Shown: in pieces, positions 1-8,836 of the stretch
Layout of the letters: every line of letters starts with the position of its first letter
How positions within the stretch are numbered: position 1 is the first letter of the stretch
NCBI RefSeq assembly: GCF_000024725.1
Contig: NC_013960.1
Location: 1,138,261-1,202,260, forward strand
Origin: Nitrosococcus halophilus Nc 4
Lineage (GTDB): Bacteria; Pseudomonadota; Gammaproteobacteria; Nitrosococcales; Nitrosococcaceae
Direction of reading: 5' to 3'
DNA: 64,000 nucleotides
The notes under the pieces: model-generated
The model's database searches: none
What the model was told of the DNA's origin: nothing
The model's input: the letters and a program-made list of their open reading frames with translations, nothing else
Program-made: the position numbers and the translations under genes

Positions 1-128
1 AGGGGGTTGGCGCTATACTCCCACGCTGGTTGTAGGTAAGCGGTCGTCAATTGAACCCAAGCCATTGAAGAATGAATAAGCAGTCCAACCCATATTTGAC
101 TGAACTATGGTTAGAATCCGTATATACA

Positions 129-2639
129 TCACCCGTTTTTTGCCCGTTGCTGTAGGACATTGTGGAATAAGAAAGCTACCTGAAGGGCTGCTTTTAAGTT
201 TTTTTCTGAGATCGGCTTCTCAAGAAATTTAAAGATAGCCCCTTCATTGATCGCGTCTACCTCGGTGCTTTTATTGCTTTGGTCAGTAAGCAAAATGCGT
301 ACGGTTTTAGGGTAAATATCCCGCGCCCGGCGGAGAAACTCGACGCCCTCCATCTTAGGTATGCGCTGGCCTGCCATCACGACGTCAACTGGGTGGACAG
401 CAAGTAAATCCAGGCCTTCCAAGGCATCTCGGCAGGTCAGCAGGCGGTAAGGCTTCTCGCGTAACAGCTGCTGCAGCGTGGCTGCTGCCAGGGGGTCGTC
501 GTCCACCAGCAGGAGGGTGGGGGGGTGGCCGGAGCCTATTTCAGAGGCTTGTATCAAGCGCTTATTTTCCCGTACCCATGGGGCGAGCTGCTCTGGCGGT
601 AGGGGGCGGCTAACATAATAGCCCTGAATGGCATGGCAGCGTTTTGCCTGCAGGAAGGCCACTTGGGCCTCCCTCTCCACGCCTTCGGCCATCACTTCCA
701 GCTTCAGGCTATGGGCCAGGGCAATAATAGCCTGGGCGATGGCCGCATCATCCGGTTCCCGGGTGATATCCCGGATGAAAGCGCGGTCAATTTTTAACTG
801 GTCCAGAGGAAAGCGTTTGAGGTAGTTGAGCGAGGAATAGCCGGTACCAAAATCATCAATGGCCAATTGGATCCCCCGCTCCTTGAGAGCATGCAAAGTA
901 GTAATCGCCCCTTTGAGATCCTGCATCAAGAGGCTTTCGGTGATTTCCAGTTTTAGGACTTTGGCCGCCAGACCGCATTGGCCTAAGATTTGGTCGATTT
1001 GGGCAATGAATTTGGTCTGTAGAAATTGCCGGGCCGAGAGGTTGACAGCGATGGTGAGGGGCGGTTCCCCCGTGACCTGCCAAGTTTTCGCCTGGGCACA
1101 AGCGGTGTTGAGCACCCACTCGCCAATGGGCACAATCAAGCCATTCTCTTCGGCTAAGGGAATGAACTGGGCAGGGGAAATCCACCCCCGGTGCGGGTGC
1201 TGCCAGCGCAGTAAGGCCTCCACCCCCATGACCCGGCCATTTTCCAGGCTGACTTGGGGTTGGTAGTGGAGCTTTAGCTCCCCCCGATCTAAGGCAGAGC
1301 GCAAGCTATTTTCGAGGGATAAACGCCGGATGGTTTCCATGCTCATCGCCGGGGTATAGTATTGCAGACCGCGCCTGCCTTGGTTTTTGGCCCGATGGAG
1401 GGCGATGTCGGCCTGCTTCAACAGTGTGCGAGCCTTTCGCCCATCCTGGGGAAAGAAGCTCACGCCGATACTGGCGCTGATAAAAAACTCTTGGGTTTCT
1501 AACTGAAAAGGCGCTTCCAGGGTGTTGAGTATCCGCTGGATGGTAGGCTCTACCCCTGTTTTCTCCGGCAGATCTTCCAGTACCAGGACAAACTCATCCC
1601 CGCCGAGGCGGGCGGCCGTATCCCCCTCCCGGAGGCAAGCCTCCAGGCGGGAGGCGACGGCTTGAAGGAGGGCGTCCCCAGCAGAATGGCCCAGGCTGTC
1701 GTTGATCAACTTGAAATGATCCAGACCCAACCCCAGGACAGCGACCCACTGGCGAGTCCGGCGGGCACGAGCGAGGGCATGAGACAGTCGATCTTGGAGG
1801 AGGTTTCGGTTCGGCAGTCCAGTCAGGGTATCGTAATTGGTTTGGCGTTCTAGTTGTGCCTCATAAGCCTTATATTCCGTTACATCTTTTCCAATCCCAA
1901 TCCGGCTGCCATCAGAGAACCTGATATTGGCCCAGCGGGTCTCCAACACTCGCCCATTGCGTGAGTGGATGCGGAGATCTCCCCATCGGGGGTGGGCATC
2001 TTGCATGAACGCCAGGGTTTTCTGATAGTCATCGGGATCGGGAGAGCAGGCTGCCAAAATATCTATCTGTTTGGCTTCTTCCAAAGACCAGCCCAACAGG
2101 TGCTCAGCTTCCCGGTTCAGCCATTGCAGTTGGCCTTGGGGATCAAAGTGAGCAATCATGACAGGAATACGGTCGAGAATGGTTTGCAGGAACTCTTGAT
2201 GTTGCTTAAGGGCGGCCTCAGCTTGTTTGCGCTCGGTAATATCGATCCAATAACCCACAATTTCTAAGGGTTGTCCATCTGCAGCACGGACCAGGTGCTG
2301 GCCATTATGTATCCAGCGGTAATGTCCATCCCGGTGCTGGAGGCGGTATTCATAGTAGAGCTTATTGTGCCGGAAGAGGCTTTTTAGTTTGGTGAGGACT
2401 CGGTCCCGGTCCTCTGGATGCACCCGGTTAAGCCAAAAATCAGGGGTATCAATGAAATCCTTGGGTCTATACCCCATCTGTGCTTGGATATTGTCGCTGA
2501 TAAAGGTCGTTGCATAGGGAGCCCGGAGCATACGGCTATAAATGATGGCGGGGCCGACGGTCAGTAGATGCTGCAGTCGCGCCTGTGCTACTTTAGATGC
2601 TTGCGCCTTCTTGTTGGTTTTTCTGCGATAATTTTGCAT
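129..2639 (-). CDS. PAS-PAS-GGDEF-EAL-REC protein (c-di-GMP turnover)
   Basis: An 836-residue cytoplasmic signalling protein that should make and/or degrade cyclic di-GMP. Domains in order: two PAS sensors (about 35-135 and 150-258), GGDEF (about 265-430), EAL (about 450-690) and a C-terminal receiver-like domain (about 705-830). The GGDEF motif is intact at 346-350, with an RxxD inhibitory site (REGD) five residues before it. EAL is intact at 474-476 and DDFGTGYSS at 595-603. Both catalytic halves therefore look usable. The receiver keeps its acidic pocket (VDDD, 712-715) and the lysine of FLEKP (808), but the position expected to hold the phospho-acceptor Asp appears to be Gly757, so it is probably a pseudo-receiver. 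No transmembrane segment is visible. It stands alone on the minus strand. The first 128 bases of the window, downstream of its stop, show nothing I can name. Confidence 0.93.
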   Translation of the reverse strand: MQNYRRKTNKKAQASKVAQARLQHLLTVGPAIIYSRMLRAPYATTFISDNIQAQMGYRPKDFIDTPDFWLNRVHPEDRDRVLTKLKSLFRHNKLYYEYRLQHRDGHYRWIHNGQHLVRAADGQPLEIVGYWIDITERKQAEAALKQHQEFLQTILDRIPVMIAHFDPQGQLQWLNREAEHLLGWSLEEAKQIDILAACSPDPDDYQKTLAFMQDAHPRWGDLRIHSRNGRVLETRWANIRFSDGSRIGIGKDVTEYKAYEAQLERQTNYDTLTGLPNRNLLQDRLSHALARARRTRQWVAVLGLGLDHFKLINDSLGHSAGDALLQAVASRLEACLREGDTAARLGGDEFVLVLEDLPEKTGVEPTIQRILNTLEAPFQLETQEFFISASIGVSFFPQDGRKARTLLKQADIALHRAKNQGRRGLQYYTPAMSMETIRRLSLENSLRSALDRGELKLHYQPQVSLENGRVMGVEALLRWQHPHRGWISPAQFIPLAEENGLIVPIGEWVLNTACAQAKTWQVTGEPPLTIAVNLSARQFLQTKFIAQIDQILGQCGLAAKVLKLEITESLLMQDLKGAITTLHALKERGIQLAIDDFGTGYSSLNYLKRFPLDQLKIDRAFIRDITREPDDAAIAQAIIALAHSLKLEVMAEGVEREAQVAFLQAKRCHAIQGYYVSRPLPPEQLAPWVRENKRLIQASEIGSGHPPTLLLVDDDPLAAATLQQLLREKPYRLLTCRDALEGLDLLAVHPVDVVMAGQRIPKMEGVEFLRRARDIYPKTVRILLTDQSNKSTEVDAINEGAIFKFLEKPISEKNLKAALQVAFLFHNVLQQRAKNG

Positions 2640-2877
2640 AGTTGATGGTTCCTGAGTGACTTCAAGGATTCAACTTAGCGGGTACCCTTACTGGAGGGTA
2701 TTTTTTAGCTGTTAAAGGATAACGGCCTAATATTTGAGTTCTTTAGTAGGTTTTTTCAAATTATGGTGAGAGGCGGGAGAGGTAATTTGAACTCGGCTTC
2801 TCATTCAACTCGTGTTTTTTTGCCAAAAAACCTCTAATTAATGAGATATTTTTTGCTGTTTTTCGGCTTAGACAGAC

Positions 2878-3324
2878 TCAGCAGGTCTCGACAGTCTTGA
2901 CGCGAACGGAAACCAACCCCTCCCGTACAAAACCCAGTTCCCGCGCGGCGCGGTAGGAAACGTCCAGAAAGCGACCCATGACAAAGGGACCCCGATCATT
3001 GACCGTAAGCACCACCGAGCGGCCGTTCTTTTGGTTTGTCACCCGTATTTTGGTGCCGAATGGGAGACTGCGATGCGCTGCCGTCAAGCCGTTCATGTCG
3101 AATACCTGTCCGTTTGCCGTGCGTCGACCATGATGAGCGCGGCCATACCAGGATGTGGTGCCCTCTTCGTCATAATCCCGTGCCTCCTCACAGCTCAGCG
3201 GCGATGCCGTAAAGCGGTAGACTGTGGAGCCAATTTGCCCGCACCCCAACGGAACAAGGGTTATTAGGATCACGACGGAGGAAGCTAGAACGTCCTTGAT
3301 CGGAGAGGCTTTTTGCCGCAGCAT
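2878..3324 (-). CDS. RlpA-like double-psi beta-barrel lipoprotein
   Basis: A lipoprotein of the RlpA family, which act as septal or peptidoglycan lytic factors in the envelope. I chose the ATG at 3324 because it gives a proper lipoprotein signal: MLRQKA, a hydrophobic stretch, then the lipobox LGC. The longer upstream reading overlaps the next gene and looks non-coding. The RlpA core follows: TSWYG near the start, then GLTAAHRSLPFGT, VTVNDRGPF and a final LDVSYRAA block, all characteristic of the domain. It lacks the C-terminal SPOR domain found in long RlpA proteins, so it belongs to the short form. The start lies 21 bases after the stop of the neighbouring glycine-zipper gene on the same strand, so the two probably form an operon. 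Confidence 0.88.
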   Translation of the reverse strand: MLRQKASPIKDVLASSVVILITLVPLGCGQIGSTVYRFTASPLSCEEARDYDEEGTTSWYGRAHHGRRTANGQVFDMNGLTAAHRSLPFGTKIRVTNQKNGRSVVLTVNDRGPFVMGRFLDVSYRAARELGFVREGLVSVRVKTVETC

Positions 3325-3344
3325 GGGGGCCTCTATCGTCGGCG

Positions 3345-3740
3345 CTAGCTTGCGAGCCGCCAAGAGCCGTCCGGCTGGCGGCAGGCGGTGCCGTAGGTCT
3401 GGACGGTCTCGCCGCCGACTATGGATTTTGCCGTATATTCCCGGCAATAGCGCCCGTTGTTCGTTTGGAAGGTCTCGTGTGGGGTTACCTGATGACGTTG
3501 GTTTTCCCCTGGGGTGCGCCACTCGATGGTCTTACCGTCAGGCGCGTATTCCAGTGCTTGATCGATGCAGAGATGGTCGGCCTTATCCATGGTGCGTCCG
3601 ATTTCGCCGCCGAGAAAGAAGCCGGCCAACGTACCCCCAATAATGGCGATGATCCGTCCGCGCCCATCGCCGATCTGCGACCCTGGAAAAACAGTTGTTC
3701 CAACACTCTTGAAAAACATAACTGAGTCCCAATTTTTCAA
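3345..3740 (-). CDS. Glycine-zipper surface-antigen-type protein, N-terminus clipped
   Basis: A 131-residue protein of the 17-kDa surface antigen/RT0821-like family. Members are normally small outer-membrane lipoproteins with a glycine-zipper membrane segment. The segment GSQIGDGRGRIIAIIGG followed by FLGGEIGRTMD is the family core, and the C-terminal half (ALEYAPDGKTIEW, GRYCREYTA, YGTACRQPDGSW) is also typical. The usual signal peptide and lipobox are missing: only about 20 residues precede the zipper, and none of them look like an export signal. Either the 5' end was lost or the gene is a decaying copy. An internal ATG at 3719 is an alternative start. It is followed closely by the RlpA-like gene. 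Confidence 0.7.
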   Translation of the reverse strand: MKNWDSVMFFKSVGTTVFPGSQIGDGRGRIIAIIGGTLAGFFLGGEIGRTMDKADHLCIDQALEYAPDGKTIEWRTPGENQRHQVTPHETFQTNNGRYCREYTAKSIVGGETVQTYGTACRQPDGSWRLAS

Positions 3741-3787
3741 CAGGAAGAGCTGATCAGAACAATCAGCATCAATAAGGAGGTGCAGAC

Positions 3788-4231
3788 ATGTTCGGTAATC
3801 TGGTCAATTTTGAGGCTAGCTTGTTCGATGAGTTCAGGCGTCTGGAACGGGATATGGATCAACTGTTTGGGGCGACACCCTGGCCAAGCGGTATTCGAGC
3901 GGTGGAGAGGGGAACCTACCCGCCTCTCAATGTGGGAAGCACTCCGGATCGGGTCGATGTCTACCTATTTGCGGCGGGTTTGGATCCTAAGAGTCTGGAT
4001 ATTTCCATTCAGCAGAATCTGCTGACCGTGGCCGGTGAGCGCAAGCTAAGCACCGAGGAGGGAGTCAATTATTACCGCAAAGAGCGTTTCGATGGCGCCT
4101 TTCGCCGTGTCGTGACCCTACCCGAAGATGTGAACCCGGATCAGGTGAATGCCCGCTATCGGGACGGGGTCCTGCATGTCACTATCCAGCGGCGCGAGTC
4201 GGCTAAGCCGCGGCAGATCGAAGTAAAATGA
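3788..4231 (+). CDS. Small heat-shock protein, Hsp20 family
   Basis: A 147-residue small heat-shock protein that should bind unfolding proteins in the cytoplasm without ATP. The alpha-crystallin domain runs from about residue 45 to 135: DRVDVYLFAAGLDPKSLDISI, LTVAGERK, FRRVVTLPEDVNPDQVNARYRDGVLHVTI. The canonical A-x-x-x-x-G-V-L motif is present as ARYRDGVL. An N-terminal MFGNLVNFEASLFDEFRRLERDMDQLF segment is typical for oligomerisation. A strong ribosome site (aaggagg, 3776-3782) sits just before the ATG. It is followed after 18 bases by a second Hsp20 gene, a common tandem arrangement. Confidence 0.95.
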   Translation: MFGNLVNFEASLFDEFRRLERDMDQLFGATPWPSGIRAVERGTYPPLNVGSTPDRVDVYLFAAGLDPKSLDISIQQNLLTVAGERKLSTEEGVNYYRKERFDGAFRRVVTLPEDVNPDQVNARYRDGVLHVTIQRRESAKPRQIEVK

Positions 4232-4249
4232 TCAGCAGGAGGGGACAAA

Positions 4250-4645
4250 ATGGCCGAGACAAAAGAAGTGGCAAGAGAGGAAGCTAAGGCGGCTCAGGAA
4301 GCACAGGAGATGGAGCGTGCGCTCCGGCCTGCGATAGATATCTTTGAGGATGCTGCGGGCATTACGTTACAGGCGGATATGCCGGGCGTATCGCGGGATC
4401 GGCTCCAGGTGCATATCGACAGGGATACCCTGTCCATTGAGGGTAGGGCGGATATCTCGGTGCCGGAAGGCATGCAGGCCCTCTATGCCGATGTTCGCTC
4501 TACCCGCTATCAACGCAGTTTTTCCCTCAGCAGAGAATTGGATGGGGACAACGCCCAGGCCACTCTGAAAGAAGGGGTTTTGACCCTGCGTATCCCGAAG
4601 CGAGAGGAGCATAAGCCTCGTAAGATCCAGGTGCGCACTGAGTAG
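4250..4645 (+). CDS. Small heat-shock protein, Hsp20 family (second copy)
   Basis: A 131-residue Hsp20, the partner of the gene just upstream and probably co-transcribed with it. The first 25 residues are an acidic and alanine-rich, likely helical, arm (EVAREEAKAAQEAQEMERA). The alpha-crystallin domain follows (ITLQADMPGVSRDRLQVHID, LSIEGRAD, YQRSFSLSRELDGDNAQATLKEGVLTLRIPK). The A-x-x-x-x-G-V-L motif is present as ATLKEGVL. Its arm differs from the first copy, which suggests the two form hetero-oligomers or take different substrates; that is inference. A good ribosome site (caggagggg) lies ahead of the start. Confidence 0.94.
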   Translation: MAETKEVAREEAKAAQEAQEMERALRPAIDIFEDAAGITLQADMPGVSRDRLQVHIDRDTLSIEGRADISVPEGMQALYADVRSTRYQRSFSLSRELDGDNAQATLKEGVLTLRIPKREEHKPRKIQVRTE

Positions 4646-4691
4646 CCAAACTATTTGGCTTCCCCTCATTATTAATAGAGATAAAAAAATC

Positions 4692-4715
4692 GCTCCGGTC
4701 CCATGGGGCCGGAGC
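4692..4715. terminator. Hairpin downstream of the hsp20 pair
   Basis: GCTCCGG (4692-4698) pairs with CCGGAGC (4709-4715). On the plus strand an A-run precedes the stem and no T-run follows. On the minus strand the stem is followed by GATTTTTTTATC, so as an intrinsic terminator it fits minus-strand transcription better than the hsp20 operon. It may act as a simple 3' stem for the hsp20 mRNA. Confidence 0.45.
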
Positions 4716-4835
4716 AACTAGAACGAAGATAGCCGCTTGAAGGGGAAGGTTCTTAGCGCAATTCTTAAAAATCCTCGCCCGAGAGGGTGGAGAAAAGCTA
4801 GATCATGCATTTAACCCTCTGGAAAGGCAATTTAA

Positions 4836-4925
4836 TACCAATTTAATCAAAGAATGCAATTTATTAAGGCTTTAAGTGCTTGTTTAGACTGCATCTATAC
4901 AATGCAAAATTACATGAAATTGGTA
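4836..4925. mobile_element. 90-bp MITE, copy 1
   Basis: A 90-bp element without coding capacity, bounded by TACCAATTT and AAATTGGTA and flanked by TAA on both sides (4833-4835 and 4926-4928). Its body matches three other copies in this window. It is in the same orientation as the copy starting at 16760. It ends about 20 bases before the ribosome site of the ABC operon, so it has replaced or become part of that operon's upstream region. Confidence 0.9.
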
Positions 4926-4958
4926 TAACTCATAAAGAATAAAGACAGGAGCGCTTTG

Positions 4959-5894
4959 ATGATTCAAGTAGAAGCGTTGACCAGAACTTACGGTGATCTG
5001 ACGGCAGTCGATCAGGTCTCCTTCGAAATCGGTCAGGGCGAGATTGTGGGATTGCTTGGCCACAATGGTGCGGGCAAGACCACTATTATGAAAATGCTAA
5101 CCGGCTATTTGGAACCGACCAGCGGTTCCATTGAAATCGATGGCCTGGATATCGCAACCCACCGTGAAGTTGTCCAGAGTTATATCGGGTATCTGCCGGA
5201 GAACGATCCCCTTTATCCTGAGATGACGGTAATCGATTATCTTGATTATGCCGCTTCGTTGCATGGTGTTCCCAAAGGTGAACGGGCGGAGAGAATCCGG
5301 GAGGCCATTGATAGCACGGAACTGTCAGTCAAGGCGACGGATACCATTGGGACTCTTTCCAGGGGGTATTGCCAACGGGTAGGCGTGGCTCAGGCGATTC
5401 TCCATAATCCTCGCCTACTCATTCTTGATGAGCCCACCAATGGTCTGGATCCCACCCAGGTGCAGCATATGCGGGATCTCATTCGGGCTTTGTCAAAGCG
5501 GGCCACCGTCATCCTCTCCACCCACATTCTGCAAGAGGTTCAAGCTATCTGCGATCGGGTCATCATTATCCGCAACGGTCACAAGGCGCTGGACGCCACC
5601 ATGGACGAGTTGCAGGCCGGCAGGCGGCTCTTGGTTGCCGTTGATGCCGGGCCGGAGCAGGCGCTGGACCTGTTCAAGTCGGTCGACGGTATTCAGTCCG
5701 TGGAATCATTGAGTGCATGGGGGCCGGGGCACCGTTATGCCCTCGCCCTGGACAGTCAGGGCCAGCTCGCTGACACCGCGCCTAATGTTGCCAAGCGAAT
5801 TGCAACGGCGGGGTGGAAGCTCTACGCCTTGCAACCGGAGCGCCGGGATCTGGAAACTATTTTCGGTGAAATCTCAGCACAGGAGGGGAGGTAA
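4959..5894 (+). CDS. ABC transporter ATP-binding protein (GldA-type)
   Basis: The 311-residue ATPase of an ABC-2 type exporter. Walker A is GHNGAGKT at 34-41, the signature is LSRGY followed by QRVGVAQAI, Walker B is LLILDEPTNGLDP, and the switch histidine lies in ILSTHIL. I chose the ATG at 4959 because AGGAG (4947-4951) is well spaced for it; a TTG lies one codon earlier. About 90 extra C-terminal residues follow the nucleotide-binding core, as is usual for this family. The permease-GldG gene starts 6 bases downstream and a DUF4340 gene follows, so the three form one operon. The same trio occurs in many bacteria and is related to the gliding transporter GldAFG, but the substrate is unknown. 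Confidence 0.93.
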   Translation: MIQVEALTRTYGDLTAVDQVSFEIGQGEIVGLLGHNGAGKTTIMKMLTGYLEPTSGSIEIDGLDIATHREVVQSYIGYLPENDPLYPEMTVIDYLDYAASLHGVPKGERAERIREAIDSTELSVKATDTIGTLSRGYCQRVGVAQAILHNPRLLILDEPTNGLDPTQVQHMRDLIRALSKRATVILSTHILQEVQAICDRVIIIRNGHKALDATMDELQAGRRLLVAVDAGPEQALDLFKSVDGIQSVESLSAWGPGHRYALALDSQGQLADTAPNVAKRIATAGWKLYALQPERRDLETIFGEISAQEGR

Positions 5895-5899
5895 GCAAG

Positions 5900-8824
5900 A
5901 TGGGGAATGCACTGAGAATTGCGCGCAAAGAGTTTGCCGGCTTTTTCTCCTCGCCTACCGCTTTTATCTTTCTCGGCGCCTTTCTGGCGGTCACTCTGTT
6001 CATCTTCTTTTGGGTGGAAACCTTTTTCGCCCGTAATATCGCCGATGTGCGGCCCCTGTTCGAATGGATGCCGCTATTGCTGATTTTTCTGGTGGCGGCC
6101 ATCACCATGCGCATGTGGTCGGAGGAGCGGCGCGCCGGCACTCTGGAGTTTTTGCTCACCACACCGGTCAAAAGCTATCAGTTCGTGCTTGGCAAGTTTT
6201 TCGCCTGTCTGGCATTGGTGGCCGTGGCGCTGCTGTTGACTCTGCCCCTGTCACTGACCGTGAGCCTCGTGGGCCCCTTGGACTGGGGGCCGGTGTTTGG
6301 AGGGTACCTGGCCACGTTGTTTCTAGCAGCCGCTTATGCCGCCATCGGGTTATTCGTGAGCGCCCGTTCGCCCAATCAGATCATTAGCCTGATTCTGACG
6401 GCGGTAGTCTGCGGTTTTTTTTATTTGCTGGGTTCCGATGCCCTGACTGGGCTATTCGGCAACCGGGTTTCGGAGTTTCTTAAACTATTGGGTTCTGGCT
6501 CACGCTTTGACTCCATCACCCGTGGCGTGATTGATCTACGGGATCTCTACTATTATTTGAGTCTGGTCGGGGTTTTTCTCTCCCTGAATGTTTTCGCATT
6601 GGAATGGCTGCGTTGGGCCGGTAACCCGAGCAATACCCACCATCGGCGCTGGGGGTGGGTGACTGGATTATTAGTTGCCAACTTCCTGGCGGCCAATCTG
6701 TGGTTGGCGCCCCTGGGCTGGGTCCGCGCCGATGTCACCCAGGGCAACATCTACTCCATCTCCGAGGCGACCCGAAGCTACCTGGCGCAGCTGCGGGAGC
6801 CCATGCTAATTCGCGGCTACTTCAGCGCCCAGACTCATCCGTTGTTGGCGCCGTTGGTGCCCCGCCTGCGTGATTTGCTGGAAGAGTATGGGGTAGCCGG
6901 CGAGGGCCAGGTGCGGGTTGAATTCATTGACCCCCAGGCCCATCCGGAGCTGGAACAGGAGGCCAACGAAAAGTATGGTATTCAACCAGTGCCCTTCCAG
7001 TTCGCCAGTAAGTATCAGGCTTCGGTGGTCAATTCCTACTTCAATATTCTGATTCAATATGGGGATCAGTACGAGGTCTTAGGTTTCCAGGATCTTATTG
7101 AAATCAAGGTCCAGAGCGAGACCGATTTGGATGTGGAGCTGCGTAATCCCGAGTACGATATCACCCAGGCCATCAAGAAGGTGCTTTACGCCTATCAAGG
7201 GGCCAGCGAACTGTTCGAGAATATCCCCCATCCGGTGAGTTTCAAGGGGTATATCTCGGCGGATGAGAAGTTGCCAGAAGTGCTCCAGTCGCTCCGTCAG
7301 GATTTGGAAGTTTTACTCGATGAGCTGCGTGAGGAGTCGGGCGGCAAGATGACCGTGGATATCCGCGACCCGGATGCCGAAGGGGGCGCATTAGCCGAGC
7401 AAATCAGAAGCGAATTCGGTTTTCGCCCCATGGCCGCCAGTCTGCTCGATGCCAATACCTTCTGGTTCTACATGACTCTCGAAGGGGAAGGACGCACCAT
7501 CCAAGTACCCTTGCCGGAGAACTACGAAAAGGCCGGGCTTGAACGCAGTATTGACGCCGCCCTCAAGCGCTTTTCCCGGGGTTTCCTCAAGACTGTGGCC
7601 CTGCACACCCCGCCCTCGACGCCTTCCTTGCCCCAGTTCGGTATGGCGGGCGGGGGTAAGCGCTTTAACTGGCTGCGGGATACCCTGGCGGAAGAGCACA
7701 ATGTCACCGCTGCGGATCTGAAAAACGGACAGGTGCCTTCCGATACCGACCTGTTGCTGTTGGTTGCCCCCGATACCCTGGACGAGAAGCAGCTATTTGC
7801 CGTGGACCAGTTCCTGATGCGTGGCGGCACCCTAGTATTGGCCACTGCGCCCTTCGATATCGACACCCAGGAGACCCTTGCCGCCAGCAAACACGATTCG
7901 GGGCTGAAGGATTGGTTGGCCCATCATGGTCTCCAGCTTGGGGAGCAGATGGTGCTCGATCCCCAAAATGCGGCCTTCCCGATTCCGGTGGATCGCCAGG
8001 TTGGGGGATTCGTGGTGCAGGAGACCCAGCTGGTGGATTACCCCTATTTTATCGATATCCGCAATGACGGTATGTCCCAGGAGGGGGATATCACTGCCGG
8101 CCTCAATCAAGTCACCATGACTTGGGCTTCCCCCATCACTATGGATGAGCAGAAGAACCAGGGGCGTCAGGTCACCCGCCTGCTGGAAAGTTCGGATCAA
8201 TCCTGGACCTCCGATAGCCTCAACATCCAACCTGACTTCCGCGCCCATCCTCAGCTCGGTTTCCCCATCGGCGGGGAACAGGGCAGGCAACTGTTGGGAG
8301 TGATGGTGGAGGGTCGCTTCGACTCCTTCTTCAAGGATAAACCCTCGCCTCTGGCCACGGTAGAGGAAGAGGCTGACCCCGACAATGAGGAGACAGCAGC
8401 AGGCGCCGAGGAAAGTGAGTCCAAGAATCCCGAGAACGAGGAGACGCCGGAACCGGTGATTACGCGGGTGATTGAGCGCTCACCCGAGTCATCGCGTATC
8501 CTTCTGTTTGCTTCCAACAGCTTCCTCACTGACGAGATGCTGGATTTGGCTGCCGCCGGATTGGGTACCCGCTATCTCAAGCCGGTGGAATTGGTGGAAA
8601 ATGCCATCGACTGGTCCCTGGAAGAGGAGGGTCTGCTTGCCATCCGTGGCCGAGCCCAGTTTTCACGCACCCTTGCACCCTTAGGTCGGGACGCCCAAAT
8701 GTTTTGGGAGTACCTCAATTATGGTCTGGCGCTGTTCGGTTTGCTGCTGGTCTGGTTGCTCCGCAGGCAGGTCAACCAACAGGCGCGGCGGCGCTATGCT
8801 GCAGTGTTGGGTACGGCCAAATAA
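5900..8824 (+). CDS. ABC-2 permease fused to GldG-type auxiliary domain
   Basis: A 974-residue inner-membrane protein joining two parts that are separate in many genomes. Residues 1 to about 245 are an ABC-2 permease (GldF-like) with about six membrane helices (for example FSSPTAFIFLGAFLAVTLFIFF and LVAVALLLTLPLSLTVSLVG). From about 255 onward comes another membrane helix and a long periplasmic region of the GldG/ABC_transp_aux type, with the motif GYFSAQTHP after the helix and a DTLDEKQLFAVDQFLMRGGTLVLATAPFD block. A C-terminal helix (LALFGLLLVWLL) re-anchors it, then RRQVNQQARRRY ends in the cytoplasm. Residues about 820-860 form a low-complexity Glu-rich linker. It is translated just after the ATPase and pairs with it. 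Confidence 0.9.
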   Translation: MGNALRIARKEFAGFFSSPTAFIFLGAFLAVTLFIFFWVETFFARNIADVRPLFEWMPLLLIFLVAAITMRMWSEERRAGTLEFLLTTPVKSYQFVLGKFFACLALVAVALLLTLPLSLTVSLVGPLDWGPVFGGYLATLFLAAAYAAIGLFVSARSPNQIISLILTAVVCGFFYLLGSDALTGLFGNRVSEFLKLLGSGSRFDSITRGVIDLRDLYYYLSLVGVFLSLNVFALEWLRWAGNPSNTHHRRWGWVTGLLVANFLAANLWLAPLGWVRADVTQGNIYSISEATRSYLAQLREPMLIRGYFSAQTHPLLAPLVPRLRDLLEEYGVAGEGQVRVEFIDPQAHPELEQEANEKYGIQPVPFQFASKYQASVVNSYFNILIQYGDQYEVLGFQDLIEIKVQSETDLDVELRNPEYDITQAIKKVLYAYQGASELFENIPHPVSFKGYISADEKLPEVLQSLRQDLEVLLDELREESGGKMTVDIRDPDAEGGALAEQIRSEFGFRPMAASLLDANTFWFYMTLEGEGRTIQVPLPENYEKAGLERSIDAALKRFSRGFLKTVALHTPPSTPSLPQFGMAGGGKRFNWLRDTLAEEHNVTAADLKNGQVPSDTDLLLLVAPDTLDEKQLFAVDQFLMRGGTLVLATAPFDIDTQETLAASKHDSGLKDWLAHHGLQLGEQMVLDPQNAAFPIPVDRQVGGFVVQETQLVDYPYFIDIRNDGMSQEGDITAGLNQVTMTWASPITMDEQKNQGRQVTRLLESSDQSWTSDSLNIQPDFRAHPQLGFPIGGEQGRQLLGVMVEGRFDSFFKDKPSPLATVEEEADPDNEETAAGAEESESKNPENEETPEPVITRVIERSPESSRILLFASNSFLTDEMLDLAAAGLGTRYLKPVELVENAIDWSLEEEGLLAIRGRAQFSRTLAPLGRDAQMFWEYLNYGLALFGLLLVWLLRRQVNQQARRRYAAVLGTAK

Positions 8825-8836
8825 GAGGAGGGGTGA

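Noticed and set aside
856-1266. Antisense ORFs inside the GGDEF-EAL gene
   Set aside because: They are shadow frames of a well-supported coding gene with high GC third positions.
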